The translations under genes and the position numbers were made by a program. Positions 50,401 through 61,427 of a stretch of 64,000 nucleotides of DNA are shown piece by piece; the first letter of the stretch is position 1; the number at the start of each line of letters is the position of its first letter. The notes beneath the pieces were generated by a model. It made no database searches and had not been told where the DNA came from. It saw only the letters and a list, made by a program, of their open reading frames with translations. Source of the DNA: Jackrogersella multiformis (taxonomy: Eukaryota; Ascomycota; Sordariomycetes; Xylariales; Hypoxylaceae). The stretch covers positions 3,844,001 to 3,908,000 of the forward strand of contig CADCXD010000002.1 in the NCBI GenBank assembly GCA_902806575.1, in the 5' to 3' direction.

Positions 50401-50501
50401 ATATCGTGTGCCAGCGCGCGCGCTGCTACGTGGACTACCCTGCTGGGGACGGCAAGCTGCAGGTCCACGGACGTCTCCAGGACACTATGTTTTACATCTG
50501 A
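47437..50501 (+). CDS. Argonaute protein (QDE-2/AGO type)
   Basis: Exons 47437-48706, 48848-49092 and 49146-50501 (956 aa). Introns have GTAAGT donors, and the first has a perfect TACTAAC branch. Residues 1-about 75 are a low-complexity G/Q/R/N tract built on GQGQ-like repeats. N-terminal, linker and PAZ regions follow (RVYTIHGLAD; FFKKQHGITIND crosses intron 1), then MID (NKTADCVIVILPDKN) and PIWI. The catalytic tetrad is intact in fungal form: D712 (GIDVTHSP), E751 (GDEMVEHL), D785 (YRDGVSEGQ) and D924 (YYADIV), where animal proteins have H. The C-terminus DTMFYI fits the family. Argonautes load small RNAs and slice targets in quelling and related silencing. Whether this copy serves transposon silencing or meiotic silencing is not told by sequence. 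It lies 1.5 kb from the RIP-mutated elements. Confidence 0.95.
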
Positions 50502-51118
50502 GCGCCCGTCGGTGTCTTGCTGGTGGTCCGGGATTGTCACAGCTTCGTTGGGTTCTTGGTATACTGCTGGTAGTAGATGGATGACTAGACTGTCTTGATG
50601 TTATGTTGCCTTTGTGGTAGTCGGCGATCCAGGAGATGGCTTGTGGAGCTTCCATTTCTTGGAAATGATGGTTTCCCTGAATTTGTAAGTTACCTAAGTA
50701 GGTACCTATTTAGTGATACACTCACAGGTAGGTAATGATTGATGAATACATTTCGTTATTTCCCACCTTGGTAGTAGAGAATATTATTAGATATTACCCA
50801 GTTTCAGATAATCCCGATAATGTGAAACTCGAAAAGGGTTATAAGATGTCTCTGCTCGGCATACTCCTTGACAGTATTAGTAGTGCCTGTAGCCTAAATG
50901 TGCAGGTTAATAATAGGTTCGAATAAGTCTGACAAGGGTGAATTAGATCAGATGTCGCAATTTCGAGCAATTTTGACGTAGTAAGCAAATTGTCATTAGG
51001 CTTCAATAAGTATTATCATTTAAAACTCGTTCGGGTATTTCATTTCGTACACATTTTTTTTTCATCTTTTTAAATACGCTGCGTCCAGTAAATATACCAT
51101 GCTCCATCGTTACGATGC
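50502..51118. other. Intergenic between convergent genes
   Basis: The 3' regions of Argonaute and the nucleoside transporter meet here. A TACCTAAGTAGGTACC motif lies at 50691-50706. The small frame at 50735-50926 is not supported. Confidence 0.5.
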
Positions 51119-53192
51119 CTAACTGCGAGGTGCCCCTATAGCATCTGTATACAGCATGCCGGCGACGCTGGCAGATGTTAGAGTCGAGATGATGCCGGAA
51201 ACCAAGGCCGACACGGCAACTTTAGAAACATCGCCAGCACGGCCAGGGGCGATTTGCGACAGGACACCGATCTGAGTACCGAGAGAACCGACGTTTCCGA
51301 AACCCTGGATAAATGTTAAATTTTAGGTATTAATGGGAATAAGGGGGTCATGACTTACGCAACACGCATAGGTAGCAATAAGCTGGGCGCGTTTGGTCAT
51401 TTTCATGTAGCGTTCTTGCGACTGAAGAGCGCCGAATGCGGCAAATTCGTTGATGATGATCTTCTGTCCAATAAGTTCCCCGACAGGCAAAAGATCCTGA
51501 TTGGGCACACCGAGCAACCACGAAACAATGTAGAAGCAGTACCCGAGGATGAATTGGATGGTCAACTTTTCAATACCCCAGTATCCACCCCACCATGTAA
51601 GAAGACCATTGCACAGACCGACGAACGCAATGATACAGAGGAGGGTGGCAACGATCATGCCAGAGATCTTTAGACCAAGCCAAGCACCGTTGGCGAAGGC
51701 GTGTAAAGCATTGGCAGCTCTGTGCTCGTCATCATCCGGGATGACAACGCGGCCAGATGTGAGCGTCTCCTCTGTCTCTGGGTATCGCATTTTAGACACG
51801 GCCAAGGACGCGGGGATGGACATGATGCAAGAAGAGACAAGCGCTTGTGGATTTATGCCGAGCCCGATATAGGCCACGAGCACGGAACCAGCAATGGTAG
51901 CAAAACCGCACGTCATAACCTGATGGATTTCGGCCAAGGTCATGTGTGGCACGAATGGGCGCACCAGCATGGCAGATTCACCCTGCCCGATAAACGGCGT
52001 CGCAGCAGCCACCACGGCTTCGGAGCCAGAAACGCGAAGGGTCCAGAAGAAAAAGACGGCAAACTTGCCAACGAACCATTGGATAAGGCCGACGTGGTAT
52101 AGAAGAGCTACAAGGGCCACGAAGAAGATAATGGGAGGTATAACACCGGTGAAGAACCAACCTAGTTTAGGCACCGAGCTGTCTGTTAGAAATTCCACGC
52201 CCTCGTTGGCGAAACCTAACAACGTCCGGGCCAAGGTAGAGATGAAGTTGAAAATATCGTAACCAGCTTGGGTTCGCAAGACGAAGACGGCGACAACGAA
52301 CTGGGTGAGCATTCCACCTTAAGAAAACGAGTCAGCTGATGGGCATGAGAGAAAATGAACCTCGAGGGCCACTCACCGATGACAGTGTGCCAGGGAATCA
52401 ACCTCCAGTTTCTGGACGTTATTGTTAAGACAAAAATCATCACGATAAGTCCAAACAGAGACTGTGCTCGGCGGGCGCGCGTATTCTCGCTAGACTCCTC
52501 GGGTACCATAGAACCGATCAAGAAGACGGCAATGGTGACGAGGGCGGCAAGTGGTCGGTGAAGCTTCTTCGGGATCATCTCATAAACTCTGAAAGCAGTG
52601 TGGCGCCAGACAAATTTGACGGGCATCATGACATATTTGATAGGGATCCAGAGGAAGATGATGCGAAGCGTGATGGCCAGATACAACAGGAACGGGATCA
52701 ACCAGTTCTTCTCATTCCGGAAACGAACAAGGCCGAAGATCCACCACCTGAGCAAGCTATGTCAGCTCTCCGACTTGATTGACATAGGACTGCGATATTT
52801 CACCAAGAGTCGCGATAAACTTACGCCGTGAACACAAGCCAAATAAAGACATGAACATAAGGCCTATATTTTCGGTAAAGATAGACGATGAAGTTCGGTC
52901 TCTTGTCGCTCTCGTCGCCTTGAATGTGTCCAATATTTCCACTATCCTGATCGGTTACGGACTTCTCGGCGGCGGAATAGTCATGTGGCTTCTCTAAACT
53001 CTTAGCCGGCGAGGCAGTCGAGTACACGACCTCATCCGGATGGTTGACAGGGTTTGAGGCCAATCCGCCATGATGTAGGTGCGCATGGTGGTGCTCGTTC
53101 GCAAAATCAAGAGCGGGATCGGGATTAGGAGCAACACCTTCTTGTAGCGAAGAATTGTGGCCGACGAGGCCTTTGATCTCAGGAGAAGTCAT
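51119..53192 (-). CDS. Concentrative nucleoside transporter (CNT family)
   Basis: Exons on the minus strand: 53192-52825, 52747-52377, 52317-51359 and 51304-51119 (627 aa). Introns (GTAAGT, GTGAGT, GTAAGT donors) all keep frame. The first 100 or so residues are hydrophilic and His-rich (HHHAHLHH). A polytopic membrane domain follows with typical CNT signatures: GWFFTGVIPPIIFFVALVAL, SGSEAVVAAATPFIGQGESA, LTLAEIH-like (MTLAEIHQVMTCGFATIAG), LGVPNQDLLPVGELIG, KIIINEFAAFGAL and GFGNVGSLGTQIGVLSQIAP. These cover the nucleoside and cation sites (GQGES; NEF). CNTs import nucleosides with H+ or Na+ at the plasma membrane. No break is seen, and length fits fungal members. Confidence 0.94.
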
Positions 53193-53579
53193 CGCAAAGA
53201 TCGGAATCGAGCAATTGTCTTAGCAAAAAAAAATCCTTCTCTTTTCGGCCCAATCCTCTAATTTTTTTGCTAGTTTCGACTCGACTCGGAGAAATTAATC
53301 CTCGTCCCAACCAAGTGTGGGGGGTAGGAGACCACGTTACGTTCCCGAGAAGTAGACGCGCGAGGAAAGCAGAAAAAGAGGAGAAGAAGAAAAGGAAATG
53401 ATGGAGATGATGGCGAATTTATTATCAGTGAGACGCGGACCAGGACATCTAATAAAAACCGATCTACATCTCCAGATTGGACAGCACAGGAATTTTAATA
53501 CTTTTCCAAGGTCAGCCTCGGTAGGCAAATCGAATCGTACCCGACATCGTACATCGGCGTCGAGCGCGTGGTCTACTGC

Positions 53580-53604
53580 ACACTACACTGGTCTAGTGTA
53601 GTGT
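53580..53604. repeat. Hairpin-forming inverted repeat
   Basis: ACACTACACT and AGTGTAGTGT are perfect 10-bp arms around a 5-base loop (GGTCT), upstream of the CNT gene. Confidence 0.75.
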
Positions 53605-53678
53605 ACGTAAGGTAGATGAACCCGGCCGGCGCTAACCATAGCGACTTATGGAGGCCTTCTAGAAGGGGAAGGCCGGCC

Positions 53679-53736
53679 TATCTACTACCACCAGTGTAGG
53701 TATCTACTACCAGGTATCTACTACCACCTGGGTACC
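53679..53736. repeat. Short TATCTACTACCA tandem-like repeat
   Basis: Three copies of TATCTACTACCA spaced by 3-10 bases, ending in CCTGGGTACCAGG. Confidence 0.65.
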
Positions 53737-56700
53737 AGGCAGGCATGTAATCAGACGTCAGCCTGCTGATAGACGACCCGACGACCCATGAAATGCACCA
53801 CTCCACACACAATGTAGGTATGTAGTGATACGCAGAATCTTGATTGACGAATCGCGAGTGGTCAATCAGAGATCAGGCGAAAAGCTAACGTAGATCTCAA
53901 CGCCACAGCCGCCGCTTGAGCTGAAGAGGCACCGAGGACCAGATAGGAAGTTCCAAGTCAATAACTCTTAAGGTTGATGTTCATAGAATTACTAGGTAAT
54001 GTCTTGTACTGAACTGTATGGATATTGCTATGTCATTTGTAATAGCCTGGGTACATGTTTGCAAAACAACCTTGGAACCTCACGAGATAACAAAATCATT
54101 AAGAGATGAAATAAATAGGATTTAACATTCCAAGTCAATGCCCTGATTGGATAAGGTAATCCTGCCCTGATAACGAGAGCTCTCCATATTAGAAAAACCG
54201 GGGATAAAGCTAGGATAGGCCCCTGATCCTTCTTCTCCACCTTTTGCTTTTCGGTACGTACTGATAGGCGCATCCATCTCACAGCGTAACCAACAAAAGA
54301 TACGGAGGTAGACGAGACGACCTTACTCTCGTCTACGAAGGTACCTTATTCGTATATGTTAAGTACTGCATATGCCACTTTCCAGGTTGAAACCCTTAGA
54401 GACTTTGTTACATACTACAGAAAACAATTATTATATATGCATGATTTATCTGCAAATATAGGGACGTTACATACAGCTGGTGTCGATTAGAAATTCTTAT
54501 TGGCTACCTAATAGAGTACCTAACATATCGAAAAAGGATACCGAAGATTAGGTACTTAAAGATACCGCCCAAGTACTTAAGCTTGAAAAGCACGGTAACA
54601 CCGACTGTGATCTTCCTAAAGGGGAAACAAACCCTTGGAAGTCTTAGGTTACATCGGCTCCTCCATACGAATCCCTGCTTTCCTTTTGACCTTAAGCCGA
54701 TTGGTTCTTGTGTGTTCTCTTGTGGCGTTCGTTATCATTCATCCCTGAGCTTGCCTACCTGTACCTAAGTCGGTACATAGGTACATACAGTTACACTACA
54801 TGCACGTTGAGTTCCATTTCCATTCATCTGGGTAACACAGAATACACCTGTAGAACCTTGGTCCTTGGGACCTTGGAACTATATCTTAGGGACATAACCC
54901 CCTTTAGATATGTCAACAATTTCATTTAAACTTCATTTAAACAATACTCTCCTTATTGCTTACCCAAGGAGGCACCTATCTCAAGACTCCTAGCCCAGAT
55001 TCCAATAAATCTACTTTCATTTCCTATAAAAATACCTCGGACAATTAAAGCTCGTCGATATCTCCATTTATAGGCATCTACGTAGGTAATAAGCTAAGAT
55101 CATGTTCCTTATCACCTTCCTAAAGCAGGTTATTGGCACATGCGCCTACGTGAAGCTATGAATATCCCAAGCTTTTCCCCATGGGACTTTTAGGTCAATT
55201 CTAGGTGAACTATAGTGTTATCATGAAATTTACACATGTCACGGTTAACTTACCATGTTAGGCCAGCTGAAGCTTGGCTCGGATAGCTTCCGGGCTTCTA
55301 GACCTTTGTCATACACATTCAGGTCATCAGCGGTGATAGCTAAGATATACGCCTATGAATCTAGTATACGAGGATCGATCTGATGGGAAAGGAGGACTAC
55401 ATAACCTAGGGATCATATATTCAAGCTCTTACATCTAACATCAACCTTATCGTTACATAGAATATCGTATGCGAAACCGAATATATCCAGACAACCTCGT
55501 GGACAAGTTAGAGCAAAGGACTGACTGTGCTAACTTCGACCTAACATAAACATGTAAAACCAGACACGCTGCTTTGACTGCATATGTTGTCGCCAGGGCA
55601 ATTGTTAATACAACTCTCTAGTGTCCCAAAGGTGTCTCCGCAGTCACTGTGCTCTAACGATCAGCTCTTCGTTTTTACATACATTAACATCAATGATCAG
55701 ACAAGTACAAGCAACGTGTAAACCAGAAAGTATTCACATACCGATGATACACGGTAGGACTTCCAGTAGCCATTCCGACCACCAGAAACACTATGGAGGA
55801 AGATAGTCTTTTTTGGAGCTTCATGTTGAACAAATTCATGAACGAGTTCCGATGGTACCTAATGGTTTGGCGCGTACAGGTGACTATGTGAATAGATGGT
55901 TGCTGGGAATATACAATATAAGGAATTGATCATCATCGACGCTCGAGGGGATCAAAGTGAAATATATACAATAGGAAACCCCACGAAGTACAATTATCTA
56001 TCAACAGAAGCATCATTACGCAAGTGTATAAGTTACACATTTTTTCAATTCGGGATTTAAACCCGGCTCTTCACGCCTCCCTGTTTTGCTACAACCGTGA
56101 TACATACCTATTCTCGAGCAATGGCATGTTTATGAGTGGTGTCAAGTCTTAGTAAACTTTTGTCATTAGGTACGACTCAGGTGTTAGTCAAACCTGTCCA
56201 ATATGTATAAGGGTAGTTGAAGACTTGCTGTCCAGGTATCCCCCCTGTTAGCTGTTCACTTTCTCTACTTAGGGTTAACATATAACGTAAAGGTGCAACT
56301 TATGAACTACATGAAATAGGATGTAAGGAGTACAACTAGAACCGACGTTATGAGACTTGGTTTTTTGGCAAGTTTGATAAGGCCTGTCTTATGACAACTG
56401 CTTAATGCTTGCTCTTAATACTAACTAAAAAGAAGCTTGTGTTCATTGCAAACTTTGGACAACGTACAAGCGAATGCGTACAAAGACGTATTATTATTAC
56501 ATCAGTCTGGAAAATTGCCAAACCAACACAGTCGCCCTATGCCTCTGTATAGGTAGTCACAGGACCATGGTAGAATACAAACAACATATCTCTTGGTACG
56601 ATAGACGTAGCTAATTGATTAGGCACTAGGCTAAGAGAATCTCGGCGATTTTACATCATAAAGTTGCTTCTTTGCAATTTCAAATATTCCCCAACCTTGA

Positions 56701-56812
56701 ATAAGTATCCTTCTTTTCTACAATACGACCAAATTATTTGTACATCCAAAGAATGCTACACAGCCTAGGTAGGTACACATCCAGCATAGCAACCGACCCC
56801 TAAATACCCTAC

Positions 56813-58909
56813 CTACACGCCAGAATCCTCCTTCGGGAACGGCGCGGGCGCGTCCCACCAGGTGGACCACGACGAGCAGGTGTCGTCGAAGACCTTCTTC
56901 TCGGGCCCGCTGATCGCGATCGACTCCTTGCTCTCGAGGATCTCTAGCGCTAGGCCCATGGACGCGTGCCACGCGATGTGGCAGTGGACAAGCCACGCGC
57001 CGGGGTTGTCCAGCTGGATGGCCACGGCGAGGTACCCGTGCGCGGGAAGCATGGCCGTGTCGCGTCTCGGCGGGTTGTTGAACTGGAACGAGTCCGTCTT
57101 CCCGTCCCATTGGTGTCGCTCCTGCGCTAAGATGTAGAAGTCGTGGCCGTGGAAGTGTATGGGGTGCGCCATTCTGTGCAGGGTCTTGTTAGTGAATTCG
57201 TCAAAAGGGTATGCCAATGTGGGGAAATAGGGGCTACATACCCTCCGTACAAGACAACCGCAGCGTTCTCAATCACTATCAGAGCCCATTGATCCTCGGT
57301 ATCATCTGTTTTCTTCGGGAAAGTCAGTATATGCAACTATAAATGGATAAGGGGGCTTAAGATTAGACAGGCGATTGATAGAGCTTACATTGAGGGGCAA
57401 GATGTTGTACTCGGACGGAAACGTCGACGACTCGTGCAAAGCTTGCGCCAGCGTCGGCTTAGCCCAGTCGATCTCCAGGAAGCTGCTGTTGATGGTCCAC
57501 TTGAACATCCCCGTGTGGATGAACCGCACGTTGACGTCCTCAACCGTCGTGCCGACGATGGTGCCGACGTCGCGCTTCACGTGCGGCACCAAGTTCTCGT
57601 GGGGCTCGTCGAGGCACGCTTCTGGGACTTCGACGAGGCCGGTCGTAGTCGGGTCGTCTTTGCTCATCAGCTTGCGCTCGTATCGGATGATGCCCGTGCC
57701 GTCGTCCGGGTGGCTGTTGGCAACGCCCTGGCAGGTATGGGCCGGCACCCAGCCGCTGCGCAGCCAGTAATCTCCCGGCTCGGCGTTCGCCTCTACGATG
57801 ATGTCGTACCGCTGGCCGGAGGTGATCATGATGCTGTTTGTCTCGTACGGCTCGATCGGGACGAAATCTGTCGCGATGACCGTGAAGTTGTGTCCGTCGA
57901 TGTTGAAGTGGAAGTAACTGTCGACGGCGACATTGAATACGCGGATTAGGTACTTCTTTCCAGATTGGAAAACAGTTTCGAACTTCTTGCCGCCGCCAAC
58001 GCAGTTCGGGTCTGAGGCACCAGAGCAATCAAACGTATTGGTGCCGTTGATTAAAATGTCTATGGTACACGGAGTTAGCTAGTTTCTCTAGACGGACCCC
58101 CATAGCGTCAAATACTACATCAAACTTCCGTATAGGATATCCCCATTTTTACGTCGAAGATAGGTCGAACAGGGTATTGTACAGCGTGGATAGAACTTAC
58201 TGTCAAGTTCATGAGTGATACCCCATTCCTGTTTGTCGGCCCACGCGCCAAAGATAGGCACGTGTGACCAGTCCTGAAGGACAAGTGTACCAATATCCTC
58301 GTCATAGTTCGCCGTGGCCGGGCCTTTCAATACTAAAGGTCCCCACAGACCTTCGGCGTACTGCAGGGAGAAGTGGCTGTGATACCAGCTTGTGCCGTAT
58401 TGGGTAGCCTTGAACTTGTATGTGTAAGTCTCCCCTGGTGCGATGGGACATTGCGATATTCCAGGAACTCCATCGTTCTGGGTATTGTTGAGCATACGGA
58501 TACCATGCCAGTGAATAGAGGTACCATTGGATTTCATGTTATTCGTCACATGAATAATGAGATCGTCTCCCCAGTCGGCAGTGATGAGGGGGCCTGGAAC
58601 GGTGCCGTTGAAAGTCATGCAAGGACGTTCATAGCCGTCCGGGCTGCAGGTGGTCTCTTCAGCAGATAGCCATACCTCTACAGTGTTGCCAGTGTCGGGA
58701 TAGGTTGTGTAGTAGTCTGTGTCAATGCTGTACTCACCCCAACAGTTACGAGAATTTGGTGTGTTCTGGCATAACGAAGAAGACGGAGGAGATATTGGGA
58801 TTGTCTTTTGTGGCACCTGTAATACCAAATCGTGACTCGGCACAGAGGAGGAGAGATCTAGGTATCCCCCTAACAGGAAGTCGATGATGGAAGCGAGCGT
58901 CTGCTTCAT
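56813..58909 (-). CDS. Laccase (multicopper oxidase)
   Basis: Exons on the minus strand: 58909-58201, 58059-57389, 57336-57242 and 57173-56813 (611 aa). Introns are 141, 52 and 68 bp (GTAAGT, GTAAGC, GTATGT donors) and all keep frame. Copper ligands are complete: HWHG (133-136), HSH (177-179), HPIHFHG (495-501) and HCHIAWH (555-561). The residue ten after the T1 cysteine is Leu566, the usual medium/high-potential axial position. Three cupredoxin domains are evident (NGTVPGPLI; DNILINGTNTFDC; MAHPIHFHGHDFY). The N-terminus is only weakly signal-like (MKQTLASIIDFLLGG), so the true start could lie in an unrecognised upstream exon. Laccases oxidise phenols with reduction of O2 to water; here a pigment or secondary metabolite role is possible. 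Divergent to a secreted beta-propeller gene. Confidence 0.93.
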
Positions 58910-59630
58910 GATGCAGGCTCTATGGATGGCCGTCTGGAAAATTACTAGTGAAGTTCAGACATTAGTTATAAAACAAGGACTTAGTATAATAGGTCCAAGA
59001 GGGTGGAGAAACTGAAGACCATCGATAATCGCTCTGTTGACTATAATGCCCCCATGTGGAGAAATATACACACCTAGATAACTCGTAATTCTCTAGAGTA
59101 TGAATAAAAATATCCACGAACATCTAGGAGAAGGGCAGCGAACGTGTTACTGATAACCGTCGAGTGAGCATTCAAACCGAGGTGATTTTCTTGCTATCTT
59201 ATCGTTTGATCCTCAGTGCATGTAATAGCTGATGGGCTGATGGCGGATCACCCCTGTATTCGGAGCTTACGGAGGATCCGGTGAGATGGTAGCGGGCCAC
59301 CCACGATGCCCCGTTCGGAGTCTTGGTTTCCTAATCCGGAAAGCGGGATATTCGGGTGCAGCTGAAAGGATTCCATCCTCTTCCGAACATTTATGAGGGT
59401 GCGAAAGCCCCGGAATCCTTTTAGTTCAGGATGAGATTTTGGGATATCAATGCTGCAGAGGAAGCCGTTTGACATCGTGCCATTGACGAGGGTTGATATT
59501 CTTCTTTACTTGTAATTGCCACAGCAAATTGTCGGTGATTCTACAAGCTAAGAAACCAACAGTTAGACACTGCCCACTTCTATCACTCACTTGTTTTTGG
59601 GCATCAAGCTCCAACAGATATTCCAGCAAA
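58910..59630. promoter_or_regulatory. Divergent promoter region between laccase and beta-propeller genes
   Basis: 721 bp with no supported gene. It contains several CGG/CCG elements, including CGG-N5-CCG at 59270-59280 and CCGGAAAGCGGG near 59336-59347, forms that Zn2Cys6 regulators can bind. A Zn2Cys6 gene lies 1.8 kb away. This is inference only. Confidence 0.35.
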
Positions 59631-60743
59631 ATGAGACTTCCCTGGGCTGGTGGGCTCCTAAGCCTACTCCCTTTCATTGCGGCTCTGGTAACCACAGCTC
59701 TGGCCAGCTACCCATACTACCCTCTTCCCATCAAATACATCCACCAATGGCCCCTGCCATGGTACATCCAGAGTCTGTACGTCAGGGACAACGGCGACAT
59801 CATGGTAACGACAGTCTGGCCGGTCGCGTCAGTATGGGTTCTGACGGACGTCTTGACCGACGACCCCCAAGTCACCCACATTTACACATTTGACAAAGTC
59901 AACGCTACTACTGCCATAGCGGAGACACAACCGGACGTCTTCGTCATCATCGGCGCCAACCAAACCTCGCTCGGTGTTGGAATCGACGGCGATATGAGCA
60001 TATGGGAGCTTGACCTCCGTCCGGGCAATGGGTCATACACCGAAGGATTTACCATCCAGGAGATCATACACATGGGCGAAGCTGGTCTCTGTGGAAACAT
60101 GGTGCAATTGCCCAAGTACCCAACTACTCTACTGTTGGGAGACACCCACAAGGGGGTGATCTGGAGGATCGACACCATCGCCCGCACGTACGAGATCGCG
60201 GCCAAGGAAGAGCACATGCACTGGCTCCCGTGGTTCATCACGGAGTTCGGCATCAGCGGCGTGAAGATCCAGAACGGCTATCTCTACTGGACGCTCAGCT
60301 ACACATCGACCATCTGGCGCATCGCCATTTCGGACGAGGGATTCCCATTGCCCGACGCGAAGCCCGAGGAGGTCAAGTGGATTCGGTCCGTCTTCATGGA
60401 CAACTTCGAATTCGCTTCTCGGGACAACGCCACCATCTTTGCCGCGCTCAATGCCGATAACCGGCTGATTGCTATTGATCGGGACGGGAACCCCACCTAC
60501 GTTGCCGGCACTCCTGACGAGCTCATCTTGCTAGGCCCTGTGTCGCCGGCATTTGGCAAGGTTAAGGGTGACACTAATACGGCGTATATTGCTACGGGCG
60601 GAGCGTTATTGAACCCGGTCAATGGCTCGATTATTGAGGGAGGTAGGATAGTTGCTATTGACACCACTCCATTCTTTGAGGAGTATCTGTCTAAAGAGCC
60701 CGAACCGGAACTCGAGTTGCGCTCTGGTGGTGGCAGGTCTTAA
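59631..60743 (+). CDS. Secreted SMP-30/gluconolactonase-like six-bladed beta-propeller protein
   Basis: A single exon of 370 aa. The start is the ATG at 59631 that opens a signal peptide (LLSLLPFIAALVTTALA); the open frame extends further upstream without ATG support. The mature part begins SYPYYPLPIKYIHQWPLPW and has the repeated blade pattern of the TolB-like/SMP-30 fold (SLYVRDNGDIMVTT, LLLGDTHKGVIWRID, NGYLYWTLSYTSTIWRI, NRLIAIDRDGNPTYVAG). N-glycosylation sites (NAT, NQT, NGS) fit secretion. Proteins of this fungal family often lie in secondary-metabolite clusters and their reaction is usually unknown; some propeller proteins of this fold act as lactonases or isomerases. It is convergent with the Zn2Cys6 gene and divergent from the laccase. 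Confidence 0.85.
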   Translation: MRLPWAGGLLSLLPFIAALVTTALASYPYYPLPIKYIHQWPLPWYIQSLYVRDNGDIMVTTVWPVASVWVLTDVLTDDPQVTHIYTFDKVNATTAIAETQPDVFVIIGANQTSLGVGIDGDMSIWELDLRPGNGSYTEGFTIQEIIHMGEAGLCGNMVQLPKYPTTLLLGDTHKGVIWRIDTIARTYEIAAKEEHMHWLPWFITEFGISGVKIQNGYLYWTLSYTSTIWRIAISDEGFPLPDAKPEEVKWIRSVFMDNFEFASRDNATIFAALNADNRLIAIDRDGNPTYVAGTPDELILLGPVSPAFGKVKGDTNTAYIATGGALLNPVNGSIIEGGRIVAIDTTPFFEEYLSKEPEPELELRSGGGRS

Positions 60744-61427
60744 AGTTGACAATCCTAGGTATGCAATTCGACTGTTGTTGTAATGTAACATCTTATTTAG
60801 GGACTAGAGGTTGGCAGTTACATATCTTCGCAGGTTGGACAGGCCGTTGCCGTAAGTAGTGTGAGGGCGGATAGTATCTTGGAAAAGAACAGATATTTCG
60901 AACCTATTTAGCTGTTATCTCATATTTGGAAGGACTGGAAATGTATAACTTGAAGTTGGAATACCGGGTTTTAGGCACGGGCGCAAATTGATCAAGTGCT
61001 CGTGAGATGGAAATAACATTCAATTCAGACTTGAGTATAATGGAAAAATAATGAACAGATCTTGGAAGCATTTAAATCGTGCAGCTAAGACGAGGGCTAT
61101 ATTCGATTCAAAGCTTACTCTTGTCAGCATGATCGTGGACTTGATATGTAATAATCGCTGGGGGAAATTATTAGTATCTACTTACCTGTACCTAGAACGG
61201 ATCGAGTCTCTCCACTCAGCGGCCGCAAGGTCTAGAACTTTAGACCTTGGCGAAATGGTCAAGTATGGGATGATCACAAGTTAGGTAAATACTCATGAAA
61301 TGAAGAGATGTGGTAGATAAATCGATTCAAATATGCCCTTGCATTCCCCCATTCCTAACGCCCATCACATGCACCAATACGCCGCCGCAATGCTCGTCTT
61401 TGCTATTGGCAATTATACTGCAAGCAC
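60744..61427. other. Intergenic between convergent genes
   Basis: The 3' regions of the propeller and Zn2Cys6 genes. The plus frame at 61051-61284 shows no family features. Confidence 0.5.

Larger units (their letters stand above)
53193..56812. other. 3.6-kb stretch without a recognised gene
   Basis: Reading frames here are short and do not resemble known families, and I saw no convincing spliced gene. It holds the CNT promoter, a hairpin at 53580-53604, a short tandem repeat at 53679-53736 and scattered copies of the palindromic motif (for example 56763-56776). A tRNA T-arm-like segment near 56049-56065 lacks the rest of a tRNA. Confidence 0.5.

Noticed and set aside
49136..50540. Long frames overlapping the last Argonaute exon on both strands (49136-49924 plus; 49575-50540 minus).
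   Set aside because: Shadow frames caused by the GC-rich third positions of the exon; R/P/G-rich with no domain. The Argonaute frame carries the catalytic residues.
56049..56065. tRNA T-arm-like CGGGATTTAAACCCG.
   Set aside because: A T-arm-like stem is present, but no matching acceptor, anticodon or D arms could be found on either strand.
61051..61284. 77-codon plus frame between convergent genes.
   Set aside because: No recognisable features; it lies in the shared 3' region of the propeller and Zn2Cys6 genes.
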